From Nematostella vectensis (lineage: Eukaryota > Cnidaria > Anthozoa > Actiniaria > Edwardsiidae): a DNA stretch of 64,000 nucleotides. Below the pieces are notes generated by a model, which saw nothing but the letters and a program-made list of their open reading frames with translations, did not search any database and was not told the DNA's origin. This document shows positions 48,174-63,395 of the stretch, piece after piece. The stretch covers positions 7,557,540 through 7,621,539 of the forward strand of contig NC_064042.1 in the NCBI RefSeq assembly GCF_932526225.1, read 5' to 3'. The translations under genes and the position numbers were made by a program. The stretch's first letter is position 1, and every line of letters starts with the position of its first letter.

Positions 48174-51016
48174 AGACGCAACAAATTAAAAGAGCAAACT
48201 AAACAAAATGGAAATAAAAAATGACTAGTTATGTTCTCCCATCAATGCTGTACTTTGATAAGTACATGTACAGCACCTCTAGCGTGTTACATTCCGTTAA
48301 AGTGTCGTCTACCAAACATCCTTTTAAGGAGTGACCTCTTTGCCTTGCGTCTCTTCACTTGGTGTTCTAATTTTAGTACCTTCTTGTCGGTGCTTTTTAA
48401 AATGGCTTCGTAGGCAATGACTTTCCCCTCTAGCGCCATGCTTTTTTTCTTTATCTCACAAAAACTTTCCCACAGCTCTGCTACTCTTGACTAGCCAGGC
48501 CCGTACCCAGTATTTTCGGAAAACGAAAATATTGACCTAATTCTTGCGGGGTGGGAAGGGAATATGTTCTCTGATAAAAATCTGACCATCCCTGAAAGAA
48601 CAAAAGGGATTATCCACGCATCCGCCTCGATTCCGTGTAACCCGAGTAAGACCTTCCCGACGACGGGCTAGTGATAATACACACTGTCTCATAGCCATCC
48701 CCTCCACACCCCCCCCCCCCCCTCCCCGAGTTCCCCGGAGGCGTTAGAACCCCCTCAGTCCCGGTTCAACTTCGCCTACAATGCATTTAGCCACATTAAA
48801 ACTAAAAAATCAACGACTCCTTGATTGCCTCACGTATGGTTGTTTCACCGTCTACTTCATTAGGAAGCAGCATATCCCGTTTAATATAACTGAGTCCCAT
48901 TTCATGTGCTCCACACTCTCCTTACACTTTAGAACGGCGAACTAGATCTCTTTGTCTTTGGTTTTGTCAGCTTGTTTAACTAGGCTAGCTTCCTTACCAC
49001 GCCGTTATTTCGGATAAGCAGGAGCTGCTGTTCGGAGCTGTTCGCTTCTGTTCAGCCTCAGAGAATTTTAAAAGCTTCCTCATATATATTCGCTACCCGC
49101 TCTGAGTCCTTAGTTTCGTTAGCCATGTTTGGCGAGGATTGTAGCGTTTCACCAAAATAAGAGAAGTGAGACAAATGAAGGAAGCTCCTTGCTGTGTTTA
49201 TTTGAGCGTCTCATTAGAGAACTGAGAACCAAGTGGCTCATAGGCTGATTTCTTATATAGTTTCTAAAGGATAAAATCATCATCATTCTTCAAGACGTCT
49301 ATCTCGAGATGTTCAAATTCTTATAATAGATTTAGAACAAGATCGACCCAACCTAATATTGCTTTATTTCAAAGGCGCATTGTTTAAACCCAATTTATTC
49401 CTTACATCATATTTGAGAGGGGTGTAACATTTTTTTTTACTACAGTCGTCTTTTTTTTTTTTGTCAAACTTGAACCTTCGTTTAATTATCCTCAATTGGT
49501 TTGGATTTACCCTAGCAGTGCAATAAACTCCTAATCTTCGGTGTTTCATTAGGGAAATTAGGTCAATATTGTATGTGGGCGCTTTGAAAATGTATTTTTT
49601 TAAGCCAGTTCTTTTAAATGGACGCGCGGTACCTTAAGGCGGGCGTTAAACCGCCATCCAATGAGAAAACTCCGAGAAGCACTAGAAGTCAAAAACAGAC
49701 AAAGAGACAAACGCAAATGCACATTAAATCAACAACGATGCATTATTTATTTACTGGCATAGTGTTTATCAGTATTTTCTCGGTGGTGGTAGGTAGCATA
49801 ACGAACCACTATGTTTTTTTTATTGTCGTTGTAATCGATCTAAGGCTGTTGCAGATGCAGTATTGGAACATTCGAAACTTATAATTGCCACCACGTGACC
49901 ACTATGTGTGACTGAAATCGGAACTTTAATGGAGCTCTACCTTATAAATACTAGCAGTTAGGGTTTGTTTGTCAACTTTTAGGATCATCTTGGTCTCCTA
50001 CCGGTATTTTCGAACTTGCTTATCATTTTGGTGTTGATTGTGCTGGTCAAAAAGCGATAAAAAATCCCAACCCTATGTGTGCAATTAAAACTCGTAACTA
50101 CGCAAAACAATTCGCATGTTAATATATCTACTTCCAGTCTATCCAAGTCATTTATCTGAAGAATTTCATAATGACTTTGTTAATTTTACGCGGGTACGTA
50201 GAGGGTTTGTGGTTTAAAAATATAGAAAATGGTCCCAGCCACTCATGATAAAAACGGCTGTTGATCTCGACAGCCTAGAATAGATACTTTTGAAAATTTT
50301 ATATGATCTTTGATAGATTGCAGATTTCTAAAAATATCAGACAATCAAATCTAAAGTGGCATTTTTCGTATTCTTATCAAGTAAGTAAACTCAAACTGTT
50401 AAACTGTTTGCTTTCCTTAACTTGAGTCATGGTCCGTCTATCAAAGTTTTATTTAAATATCGCCGGAAGGCTTCACCAGTATTGAACTGATAATGTGTTT
50501 TAGAGGCATTGAAAATCATTTCGTTCGACCTATTTAGTAGAAATGAGTTTTAGCTAACAATATAAAAAAGCGGAAAAAAACGAATCATTAATTGCGCCCG
50601 AGTGTTTTTTTTTCAAAGTCATGGAAGATAATTGTATATTAAAAAAGAGTTAATTGAAACGCTCTGCACGATATCAGAGGCATTTAGGATATAAACAGTA
50701 GATGGATACTGAATGGGAATATGCACCTGAATGCAGGGAGTCGATGCGGAATGCTTTTGATCTACTGGGCTGGTGATAAAGTCACATTTGTGAGTACATT
50801 CCCAGATTTTGTTTGTTTTGCGACTTACGTTAGACCCATATTCGCGCGATTAGTAGTCCTATCGTCCGTCCTTTACCTATACCAATAAACTTTGTCATGT
50901 CAAACCCATTTTTTTTTCTGTGCATACAACTTAAAACCTTACCAGCTTTTAACCTGTTAATTTTATTTTGTTAATAATACAATTGCATACGGCTTGTGTC
51001 CACAGTCCTCTCCGTC
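48174..51016. other. Unassigned stretch upstream of the LRR gene
   Basis: No recognised gene. The open stretch at 49,618-49,884 (plus) has a hydrophobic segment (MHYLFTGIVFISIFSVVVG) but no family. A C-rich run lies near 48,710. A TGTCCACAG acceptor-like site lies just before the LRR start codon and may end a 5' UTR intron. Confidence 0.4.
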
Positions 51017-54000
51017 ATGGTGTTACCATGGTTCAAGCTTCTCCTTATGTCTGAGCTTTGCATTATTGTCCAAGGTAAGAATCGGAGAACACTGAAAACC
51101 GTTTACATTGTCATTTCTATTGCCGTTTGATATTTGGAAATATAAGCCTTTGATAGTTAAGACGGGGTGTGTATGTCACAAGGGCTTTCACAATTCGCAA
51201 GTTTAGAAAAAGTTATTGTTATTGTCTTTTTTTTTGGCATATCCACAGATAGGATCTTTTGGTAGATTGGTTATGCCTTAGCGAAAGAAGTTTTGTGAAA
51301 AGTCTCGTAGAATTCCTTGAATGCAATAAGTGGTGGGCGTTTAAAAGGAACCTGCCCGAATTGCGCAACACGCATACATACATACACATTCCACTCAAGG
51401 ACACTACTTACACACCTGCAAAAAGAAATCCTTCTCTCCTGTAAGCGAACACTTGTAAACGGACACTAAAGCTGTCTCGAAAAAAAAACTGAAAACTGAA
51501 AAGTATTCTGAAAACTCTCTTACTGTGCGAGAAATCTATGTTATATGCCTGGAGAAGGCAGATCTCAGTGTAAAGAAACAAATAACGTTCGTCTGATGAT
51601 GGGGAAGATCAATGGAATCAAAATTGAATCGTGTTTTGACAAGTGTCGCCGAGAGCGCATAATTGATGCCTGGATTAGGATATCCTTAGGAAGCTTATGC
51701 CTTAATTTTTGGCATTCTGTTAAAGCCGGTTAAAGCATAGTACCTTGTTACCAACCTGTGACAGCTTCGGAAATTTTTCGCTAGAGCCGTAAAGAATATA
51801 TAAGCTAGTATTTTCAGAAAAGTCTTCGATGTGGGTTGAGCGTGCGCATGCGCCTTCGTCACTGACGTCAATCGATCTTCTACGGTTCAGTCCAATTCAA
51901 GTTTTAAGTTTGTAAACAAAACAAGTAGAATGCTAGTAAAACTTTTGATTTCTCTTTGTCTCTTTGTTGTGGCCGATTCACGTCTCTAGGTTTTTGCGTT
52001 GTTTGATTGAATTTGTGCTGAAAGAGCGACTAGCCAAAACTGCGACTTTCAAGTCCGAGAAACATGAGATAAAGGTTCTGTTAGCTGGGTCTCTGTTTGC
52101 AGGGTAATAAGAAAAAATGCCTCTGTTCTAAGGTAAAAATAGAAGAGGATAGATTTCCACAAATTAATTTTTCCCATTCTTCCCAGTCAACTAAACTAAA
52201 AATCAAACAAACTCGTACAAACACATGGCCCCTACTTATTCATCGAATAGCGATTTTGCGCCTTTCTAGAGTGTTAACATGCACAAAACACATTGTATGA
52301 CAGTAGCGTGATCAATTATTGCGGGAATTTTATTTTGTTTCCTGAAAGAATATGTTGATGTATGACATGCTAGCAAAATGTTTTTCGATCCGTACGATAC
52401 CAGTAGTAGTAAAACTAATTTTAGTTGCACGTCGAGTCAGCAATGATACGTTAGTCCAGCGGTGCGGACACTTGCCCACCACCGCAGCGACCCGAGTTCG
52501 ATTCCCACTAGTAGCGCATTTTTTTCTGTTTTTTTTATTTTATTATTTTTTTGTTCCTTTTTATAATAATAATGAATTATACTGTTCTTGGTGTGTCATG
52601 ACATCGAAAAAAGGGATAAGGGAATTTTATGTACTTTCAGCATCATGGATGTGTTCATGTTATGTTCAGTATCCTGTATATGTTTTATGCACACAAGAAA
52701 ATAACTAATTAGATACATCAATCACGAGTTGGCTCACAGAGCCTTTGGTTGTTTTTTTTTTCTTCGTGAGACAAACCAAGTACTGTATCTACAAAAATTA
52801 AGAAAAAAATTTCGTTCAAATTTATAAAAGAAAACAAGTGACCAAACCGCCGAACTAACGTTCGTTTGCTGAACTGGCAACTGACTAAAATAAATTTTTA
52901 TACAACTTGTATTGAATCGAACCGATGAAGATCGATAAACGTCGGTAATAAATGCTATGCACATGCGCACGCTCAATCTACATGGAAGGCTTCTGAAAAC
53001 CTAGGGTAAAGATATTTTACGGCTCTCTTTACACATTGACTATTGCGGTTACCAAATGATCTAAAGATTGGTGTAGGGAAAGAAAGTTTAGGGATGATCC
53101 ATCCAACAGTCGAGTGATGTAGAAGTCCCCCTAATTTATATTTTTTTCTGATTTTCCGTATGAAGTTTTTAAATATAATACAGAAAACACAGGGCATTGC
53201 TGTTCTTTTTGTTCTTTCTAATCCTTTTAGCCTTGCACATGTATAATTCATACTAGACACGTTCCGGAGGGACCTCTAGAGCTGATTTTGGTACTTTAAC
53301 ACAGGAAGCCAATCGAAAGGGTGTAAAATCGTGACGTGGAGGGGAGTCGAGTTGGACTGTGTCAATGCAGGGCTGACCTCAATACCTACCGACATACCTC
53401 CAAACATCACTTCCATGTAAGTCTTTTTTGTAAGTCTTTTTTGCTCATTTTAATAAGTGTTGCTAGGGAAAATATATAAATAAACAATTAAAATTGTTTA
53501 TTTATATATTTTCCCTAGCAACACTTTATGGGTAGATACAAAACAGGGTATTGCAAAAGTTTGTCTCTTTTGGTTGTTATTTCAGTGATTTGTGAATTTG
53601 GTGTTTAAAAATATTAAGCTATTTGTGGTCTAAAATAGACCGAGACAATTTTAAACCCTATATTAGTCTGATAGGGGGGGGGGGGGGGGGGGGCAGAAAA
53701 CGAGCGAAATCGCTTCAAGCAAGCCAAAACCGCTTTCACTTATTAAAAACGCAGACGGGTTTTTAGCCCACTAGGTCGATGTTATATAATGTTATTTTTA
53801 TGATGCTATTATTTAGATTTTCCATGCAGAGGAAGGTACGAACCTTTGTTTTCGTTAGAAAACATTTTAGAAACATTTCAGCTTGTTATTGATATCTTCG
53901 CTCAGCCTTTCACACATCGCATACTCACAATGTTTTACTTATTTTTAAATAAAGTTTGGGCTTTTGCAACACCTTGTTATAGCCTATTTGGAATACCTCG

Positions 54001-57000
54001 TTTATCTTGAGGTCATCGTACAAGCAGGCTTGGGAATTTACTTCGAGCATGTTAGACAACGATGATGAAGGAGATTACTCCGGTAGAAAGCAAACAAAAA
54101 TGGTATTCTTTCGATGCAAAAAAAAAAAGCGTAATCAACGCGCGGTTCCATTCATTTCTGTTCTGCGGATTGTAAACTTTACTTTACGAGTATTATATAG
54201 CCTGATTTTCAGCCGGCGCATGGGTCCTACGTTTCACTACACCCTCCCCCTTCCCCCTCAAAATGAAGAACACGTAGAGTGAAACGTAGGACCCAGGCCC
54301 CGGCTGAATATCTGGCTAAGTATTATGCCAATGTCTTGCGATTTTCTCCGAAACCACACCTCACTTATACATTCTATTTTCCATCCGTTCATGAATCAAG
54401 AAATTTCGACCTCACCGTTAATACTTTCCGGACATGTGTTTTACCCAAATTCGCGATATTAAATTGACGTGATTATATCAAGTAATAAGTACTTTCAAGG
54501 TTTCATTGAGAATATTTGTGTCGTATCCAATTTTGTAGGTAACGCATACATAAAAAAATATTGAAATCCACACAGATACTTAGACATATCAAAACATCAA
54601 AAAATATTTGTGGCGCTGTTATTTGATAACCTTGAGGCAACGCGGGCTACAATACTACCCTATTTTGAATAAGTGTTTGACAACAGATTACTATTAATTG
54701 AATATAGTAGACAAAATGTCTGGTATTCCTGTTATGCCATATAATTGTTTGCGCGCTCTTTTAATTGTTGAGTTGCATATTGCATTAGGCCCCAGATTTG
54801 AGAATGCCTGTTTTCCCTATTTTATATAGTCATTCAAGCGCTACTCAGCCCAGATGCGGATCTAACTTTCCACTGAAGGGGGGCGCCGTCTTCGTCCCCT
54901 CTCCCCCCCCCCCCCATCGTCATCTTAAAGCTGCATTGTCACCAGTTTACTTTCGGAGGTCCGACGGAAACCTAAACCGTTAAAAGACAAGAATCTATTA
55001 AAATCTGAGGTATTAAAGAGGCCATCCGCTCTAAATTATCAACCACATCCTCAAAAAACTTCCAATAAACACACTGCTTTCAATATTTTGAAATATTTTT
55101 CGCGTTTTCCGTTAAAAATAATCGGAGATTGTTACGTAATCGACCGGAAGTAAACTGGTGCAATGTGGCTTTAAGTCCACTATTGGACTACGAGGACGGG
55201 AAGAAGTCGGTTATACTTTTTTGTGTTTTTGGTGAGGATAGCTTCATCTCGTAAAGTAACTCATTTACTTTACATAACGCCAGCGAAAGCTGCTCGTGTC
55301 CATAAAATTGGGCAAAGTCTTTGAGTTGCTCCGCTAGCCGGTCGGCTTGCAATACCGTCTTAATGGCTGGTTCTTTTAGCTCTGGATCATCGTCGTCATC
55401 TCCAACGACCTGTACGTCAGCACCGACTTCTGAATTTGTTTCATCATGTAGGTCATCACGTAGGTCCTCTCTCCAGTGTGGATTCAAGGCATCAACTAGA
55501 AGCAAACAAACAAGTCTTTGAGTTGCTCCGCTAGCCGGTCGGCTTGCAATACCGTCTTAATGGCTGGTTCTTTTAGCTCTGGGTCATCGTCGTCATCTCC
55601 AACGACCTGTACGTCAGCACCGACTTCTGAATTTGTTTCATCATGTAGGTCATCACGTAGGTCCTCTCTCCAGTGTGGATTCAAGGCATCAACTAGAAGC
55701 AAACAAACCGGTATCTCTTCTTCGTTTGAGAGAAATGTGCTCGCATCACAGGAACCGCCCACTTGAAGTTCTTGTAGGGCTGTTAACTCATCCTCGCCTT
55801 CAAAGGGATCATCCTCCTCTTCCATTTCCTCGGGGAACAGCTTCGTTTTCTTAAAACATTTAACTATGGTATCGGGCGATACCTCGTCCCAGGCTTGCTT
55901 TCCCCATTCAATCGTCATAGCCACGTTAATACCTTTGGCGATGTCGCTGGCAGTCTGCTCTCCATCAACTTTGGAGCAGACATACCTCAGTAGCTTTTTC
56001 TTGTATTTCGCCTTCCAGTTTGCGATGATGCCAGCATCAAGAGGCTGCGTCTTTGATGTCTTATTCTTGGGGAGAAACTTGACAGTGATGTTTGAAAAAC
56101 TATCGGCAAGTGATTGGGGGTGACAGGAAGCGTTGTCCATGGACAGCAGTATTTTTCTACTTTTCTTTTTCAGCTTTTCATTCAATCGCCCTAGCACTTC
56201 TTCCATGATTTCTGACGTCATCCAGGCTTTTGGCTTTGGAATAGTACCAGCATCCATACGGCCGTTTGAGGTTTTTCATGTTTTTGAAACATCGGGGCTT
56301 TGCGGCGTTTCCGATAACAATCGGATCTTCTTTCTCTCCAGTAGAGTTGGCAAAAAATGCCCACGCGTTTCTCTGCTTGGCCGACTTTCCTCCGTTGCAG
56401 CGCTTTCCTCTCTCATTCAAACTTGAGTCTGGAAGTCCTTTCCAAAAACTCCCGGTCTCGTCCATGTTCCACACATTCTCTGGCTTCCATCCTCTTGTGA
56501 TTTCTCTTACTCGCTCATTCCAGCTTTCCAACGTTTCCAAACTCACATCCCCGTCTTCGCCAGCAGTGGCCATTCTTTGCATGTTGTAAATGCTCTTTGA
56601 AACATTGAAGCCAGCCATTAGAGGCGGTAAAGCCATCTGCACCCAACTCCTCTGCGATAATCAAGGCTTCCTCCTGCAACACCGGACCACTACCTGGGAC
56701 ATTAGATAATCGGCAAACTGTATACCAATCCCATAGAGCGTCGTTCACATTTCGATAGGTTTCTGTGCGAATCCTCTTTTTCTTACTGGGTCGGACGTTG
56801 GTTTCATATTTAGAGAGAATTGCCTTACTCTCCTTGAGATTTTCTGCGCTTGCGTCCTTCCGACACCAAAATGTTTAGCGACTTTGCGGTAGCCTTCATT
56901 AGGGTGATCTTTCCCGTAGTTAATCAACTCGACTCTTTGTTTCAAACTTAAACAGTTCCTCTTTGGCGCTGTAGTTTCCCTGGCTCGTTTGCGAGATTTG

Positions 57001-60000
57001 GCTTTGGAATTGCCGTCAGCTTCGGTATTGACACTATCTTTATTATTTTCACCGTCCACGTGGCTGGAACTGGTGGTACATGACCAACACTGATACGCAA
57101 AACCAGATTTCCAGTTAGGGGTTTCCTCAGCCAGGGGTTTACCCCACTCCGATCTGTTGCATACGGCTCTTTCGCAGATTAAACAAATGTACTTGGTTTC
57201 TGCTTTGCAACTTTTGCAAAATAGCACAGAAGACATATTTCACTGCTGCTTCGTGTCAGTTTACATCGTCCGACCTTTAGCTATAAGATTGACGGCCGGA
57301 AACACAGGGAGCTCACCACAAAAGCTTGAATTCTGTGAAATTTGTGTGTTTTGTCGTTTTTTTTTTTCTCACGCTCAGTAGAGTTCCCTAGTGGTTTCGT
57401 TCTTTGTTGTTATGCTGTTATCTGTAATTTGAGCAATACACGTGTTCAAAGCGGGCCGTTGCCTGCTGAGTCCGCGCAATGTGATAATGAGACGTGTAGA
57501 AACAATCAGTTCCGTTGAAGGCTTGTTACATTGTATTGTACACAAGCATGTCGAGATGGCTCTAGTTGTGAAGGTGGATTCATTCATTCGGGGATACCAT
57601 GAATGCATGACCAAGCCCGTAGCCAAGGGGGGTTCGGAAGAACCACCCCACTCAACTGGAAGGTCCGCTCTTATGAAGAAAAATTTAGTACCACAGCGAG
57701 CCAGGGAGAGCTTTTTAATAGAAAAGGTCGGCTAAATGGGTAAACGAACCCCCCCCCCCCCCCGCCAGCACTAGAAGATGTTTACAAACTTATGCGGGAA
57801 TCAACTAACATAGAGGATCCGAATGCTGTTGCAATCGTAAGATGGAAACGGTCACCCGAATACTCTAGTTGTCGATTACGAAGTTATCGGGCATATTCTC
57901 AAACTGATGTCAACGTGGGTTACCAAGTATCTCAAGAGACCTAAGAACTGTTGGAAAGTCGTAGTCAAAGGGAAGCGGGTGAACAGAGGTGGTGGCTATG
58001 GACTCGAGATTCCTTGTGAATACATATTTGAAGGTGACAGTTTTTCTTCTAGCTGGCTAAAGCGGAAATTGGTAATCGAGGAATTTGATGCCACTGATCC
58101 GCACAAGACCACACAAGTCTCAAAAGACGATTAGCAATAGTAATTAGATTAGACAGTTAAAAATATGACAAAATATAACGTGCACTATCTGTTGTCATGC
58201 TAACAAATATTGATGATGACCGTTTAATAGAGGTGAAAAACAATAAAATCAACCAATTGGGACCCTCCTTTGGTGACCGCGTCCGCTTAATAGAGGTGAC
58301 CGCTCGATAGTGGTCAAATTTACAGTCAACATAAGAGGGAAAATTTGGGACTTTGGTAAATGACCGTTGTATAGAGGGGGACCGCTCAACAGAGGTTCGA
58401 CTGTCTTACAGGGCAGGCCATAGGTTGCAGCGCTTGCTGGTGTAAGAGTGGGGCCTGGCGCGAGCTATTATTTTCCAGCAAGTGAGGCTCCTGATATATT
58501 TGCCTAACTCAGTTCTTTTTTTAGATTTTTGGTTTAAAACAAGTGTGTTCGGTTCCTATATTTAGTTTTGAACTCTTATTGAACTTCTATGTCTCTTCCT
58601 CCTTGCTACTCTTGACCGTAGCTTGGTAAACGTAGCTTGGTCCTGCGTTAGGCGCATTCGCCTTGCAGTGGACACTCGTGTTTTTTTCCTGCAATTGCAG
58701 GTCTTCGCTAGTGCTTGGTCTTTTGAAGGACGTTTCCCTTGCACTCGTTTAATGTGTGCGCTGATCTCGTTTCCGATGTTTGCAGGAGTAGCTGAGCTTG
58801 GGCTTCAAAGTGTCCTTGTTTTAAAAATCTGCCGTAGCGGATAATCTTCTCTAAACGTTTTCTTTTTTTCTTTCACCTCTCCTCGTGATTTTGCTTCTAA
58901 TGTTTCGGCAATCAATGTTTGGTGTCAGGGAAAGACGCTAAGGTGAAAAACAACAGTACTTTCAGATGACCTTCGTGGCCTGTGAGATAACCATCCAGTG
59001 GATCGCGCCTATCTGGAAAATAATGTATCCGAACTTTGAGCTACCGGCTTCCAGATGTTTTTTTTTTCTGATGCCTTTGCCTTTTTTTTTCTAGGGTTAT
59101 TGAATTTAACAACATTACCATAATTGAAGCTGGGAGTCTGCCTGATTCTTTGACGTTTCTGTAAGTTGATATATAGCTTATACTTGCCATTTTGGGTCAG
59201 AACTTTATTTATATGAACACACATTGAAATATAGAAATCCTATTTATCTGTCTCCTGTATAAGAATTGGGATTGATCAGGAATCTTTCTGGATTCTATTT
59301 CAGCAATCTCGGATCTAACAACATTTCGACACTGCCTATCGGAGTGTTTCCTCGAGGACTCACGAGTCTGTAAGTATATCGATCATTTGCAGTAAGTAAG
59401 GTATGAACGCTCAAATATAGCATAGTAAGAGGAGTCCAAGGTGGGCCTTTGAGTGTAGAGTCAATTTTATCCTATTTGCATGGGTAATGCACCGGTATAG
59501 CGATTAGGGAAGTTTACTTGAATGCTAAAGTGCAATCCTAGCCGTTTTGTAAATGTTTGGTTAGTTTTTCACTAAAGGTAAAAGGTAAACTTTTCTGCTC
59601 GGTAGTAAAACCTTGGTCATTTATTCCACCCATTTATTTAATGCCTTCATCGACTCTGGCAGTTCGCTTTCAGTGATCCATTAATGGCAAAGTAATGAGT
59701 TTTCTTTGATATTCCAGGAAGCTCTCTAACAACAACATATCTCTTTTGGAGAAAGGAGTTTTCCTAGAAGGGCTTTACTTTCTGTAAGTGTTTTGATTTA
59801 TTTAATTTTTTATACATATCTGGACATACCTGGATACAATAACTCTTAGCCCGGCGAAAAAAACGAACAATTTTCAAAGCTCTGTAGACATTTCCACCAA
59901 GCTGTTCATTTTGCAGAACCTGAAAGCCAGATCAGGCGCGCACCCAGGATTGGCTGAGGTGGGAGGTGGGGAGGTGGTGCGCAGTCATGGGTATCATATG

Positions 60001-63000
60001 GAAAAAGCATAGTATTTGAAGATTCCTCAATACGAAATGACCCACTTTTTGGCCGCCAAGGGGGGGGGGACCCTGCGCACCCCCTGTGTATGCGCCTGTA
60101 GATTACTATAAGTGAGACTCTTATGAGGAGATGGACAGTAATAACGAGATGATGTGTGTTTCACACTTGCGATTCACAAGACGCCATGTTGAATCATTCA
60201 CGTTTTATTCCAAATATGGATTAGCCATATAAGGCCTTCAACCGGATGTGGCAGTACCGGAATGACAACTCGTGACACTGACGCTCGACTAAGAAATACA
60301 GACGCAGAAATGATTGGACTGCAGTTCTGTTGCTCTAATGCCTTTTAATTGAACGTATGATATTTCTTATTCTTTAGTGACCTCTCATACAACCAGATTG
60401 CTACCATACCGACGGGTATCTTTCCTCAAGGAATACATACTTTGTAAGTGCTGCAGCATGATGGAATCTCTTTTGTGAAAAGACAGTTAGTTTCAGCGGA
60501 CGGGTAATTACTAATTGGAAGAACAGAAAGACGGGATATAGTGTTCTTTTTTTTTTTACAGGCGGTTGGGAAATAATCTATTAAAGAGCCTGGTTAAAAA
60601 CACCATTCCTAGTTCTACAATGGAACTGTGAGTATTACAATACAGCTGTTAAGCTTTTGCTGGTTAGGTAATTGTGCGTCCTAGAACTATTGACGCATTA
60701 TTAATGATATACTTATGGATGTCTGAGCACTGAAATTGGTTCAATTTGGAAATTTTTTTTTGTTCAAGCTTCACCGAGTGAGAAATTAATTGTCTAGAGA
60801 ATTGTCTCAATACTCTTTCTTGTGGCTTTTTTTGCTAACCAACCTTGTTAAAAATATTTTCCCCGGTCTTTTTCTGGACCTGAAAATTTTTGAGAAACTA
60901 TTGTTTATTACCATAATGTAGTGCAGGCAAGGAATCGGATGCTGAGAATGGCGATCTACAAATGTTGTAATCTTAAAATAGAGAAAGAGATTATTCTTAA
61001 AAAATTGTATCTCCAGGTTTATCTTCATATAAGCCTCTCAGGTCTCATTCTTCATTTTCTACTTTGCAGAATGTTGCAGAACAACCGGATACCGTATATC
61101 GCGCCAAATGTGCTTTCGTGGCGAATTTTAACAGTGTGAGTTATACAAAATGTCAGGTTAATCTATTTCAAATAAGGTTGCACTGGGAGAATCTATGTCG
61201 TAACCCGCAGTGTTTCACAAGTATCAAATAAACTATAAAATAAGCGTAAAAAAAAACAAAGCAAAAGCATTCTTGTTTATGCACCTCTAAACGTTCACAC
61301 AGCGTTCAGAGATCAGGATTCAGCCATTTATTTTTGCATTAGTTATTATTTGGGGGTTATTTGCCTAGATTCCCCCTCCCCTCTCTTCCCCCCACCCCAC
61401 CCTCCCGCCCCCCCAAAAAAGAAAAAAAAAACACACAAAAAAGCTTTCCTAACCAAAACATATTTTCATTTATTACAAAACAATGTTAAACATTTCAAAG
61501 CCGGCAAAGTATAATGTTATAGTTATGAAAAAAGCGCGAGTGAATTTATGGTTTCGACTTTTTGGGCATGTTCTACAATAACAGATATTGTTTATCGAAG
61601 TTACTATCTACCAATAAACACGGTATTATCGATAACATTTTATTTGTATTTTGTGCCATGTAAATGCATTTTCTTTTTGCTGAATTGTTTTCGGTGTTTT
61701 CTATCTTTTAGTGAGCTTACCAATAACTTGCTGACGGAGGTTCCTAGTGGTATGCATCCTGTCAACCTGTAAGTACGACAGACAGACACACGCACACGCA
61801 CGCACGCTCGCACGCACGCACACACACAAAGTAAAGTTTTTTGTTTGTTATTATTTTAGGAAGTTAGAAAATAACAGGATTTCTGATCTCGGACAGGGAT
61901 TGATTTCCAGTGAAATAAAGCAATTGTAAGTATCGTATGTTTAGTTGCGTTGTAATCTATATGCAGACTATTAGATACTATGGTATTTTTAAGTTCAATT
62001 AAGTCTTTCATTACTATAACGTCCTGAGACGCTCGTAAAATATAGGCCCAACTTCAAAACGTGAGAAATGCAAACTAAACATCACCAGACCCGGATACTC
62101 ATGGATTAATCCAAGGCAAAGACGACCTTCAAAAGCGCATCCAAGCAATGTAATAGAATTGACTCCATTTCAAAATATTAACCTTGAATTCTGACCAATT
62201 TGTAAACAAATGCTTAAACTCAGAAACATTCCATACAAAAAAAGACACGAAATTCCGTACTACAAATAGACAAGTAAAAACAGATCAAGTCAACAATAAA
62301 TGCCTTTATTGCGCTCCGTCAGGTCCCATTTTACAGCAATCAGTCACAATAATCAATGCAAAACCTCCATTAGAATCGAGTCTCCATGTTTAGGCTAAAT
62401 TGCATGCCTGCACTGCATCATGGGAGGCTTGGAAACACCTTGACAGAAAGGCGGGCAATCTCCTCCCCCAGAATCATAACAGTTTTTTTTTATAAGTCTC
62501 TTTGCCCCAAAGCCAAACAAAACATTTTCAGGTCCAAGGAACCCAGAATAAGCATGAAAACAATTTTAAATAAGGTTTGGTAGCAAAGATGTACCTCATT
62601 GGATATTATGAGGCCTTTCACTAGAAAATTCCTTGCTCACTTGGTTAAACCCAAACAAGGAGTTATCCCATTGAATCAACCTCAGCGTGCAAACATCCAT
62701 AAGCACAGCATGAATTATGCCCAAATAGACTTCATGATGTCCTAAGGCACTCTCCAGGTGTGAAAAAGCTGTAATTGTTAAGCAAATTACAAGCAAAACT
62801 GTTGTAAGCAACAGGTTGTAGCAATGGGATACTCTTGGGCAATGTAACACAATCCGTCTTCAAAAATTGCAAAATAGGGCGGCAAGGGTGATCACAAACA
62901 GGTCAAATGACACCCCTGCCACAGAGGCTCTAGCTGAATTGGGCTGGCAAACTTTAGAGACCCAGCGAGCAAAGACAAAAGCCAAACAAATGTTTAAAGT

Positions 63001-63364
63001 TTTGCATGATATGGCTCCAAACTGTCTCACGGACCTTTTCAGCTTAAAGAAAAATATTACAAATTACAATCTCAGAGGCTCCTCCACCTCGCTACAGCTG
63101 CCACTCCCAAAAACTGAATTTATGAAAAAAAGTTTCAGCTATGATGGAGCTAAATTATGGAATTCCCTCCCAGAGGCTAGTCGAGATTGTACAAGTTTAT
63201 CATCATTTGTCAGAGAATTAGAGGCTCACACTTTTATCTAAACAAATAATTAGTTTAGCGTATTTATAGTATTATATATCCACATAGATCAAGTTTTTTT
63301 TTTTCTTTCGTTATTTATTTAAATACTTTTACTTATAGTTATATTTCTAATTATTATAGATATA

Positions 63365-63395
<31 letters not shown>

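Noticed and set aside
52440-52520. Functional tRNA gene
   Set aside because: A- and B-box-like motifs are present, but the T-stem and acceptor stem do not pair.
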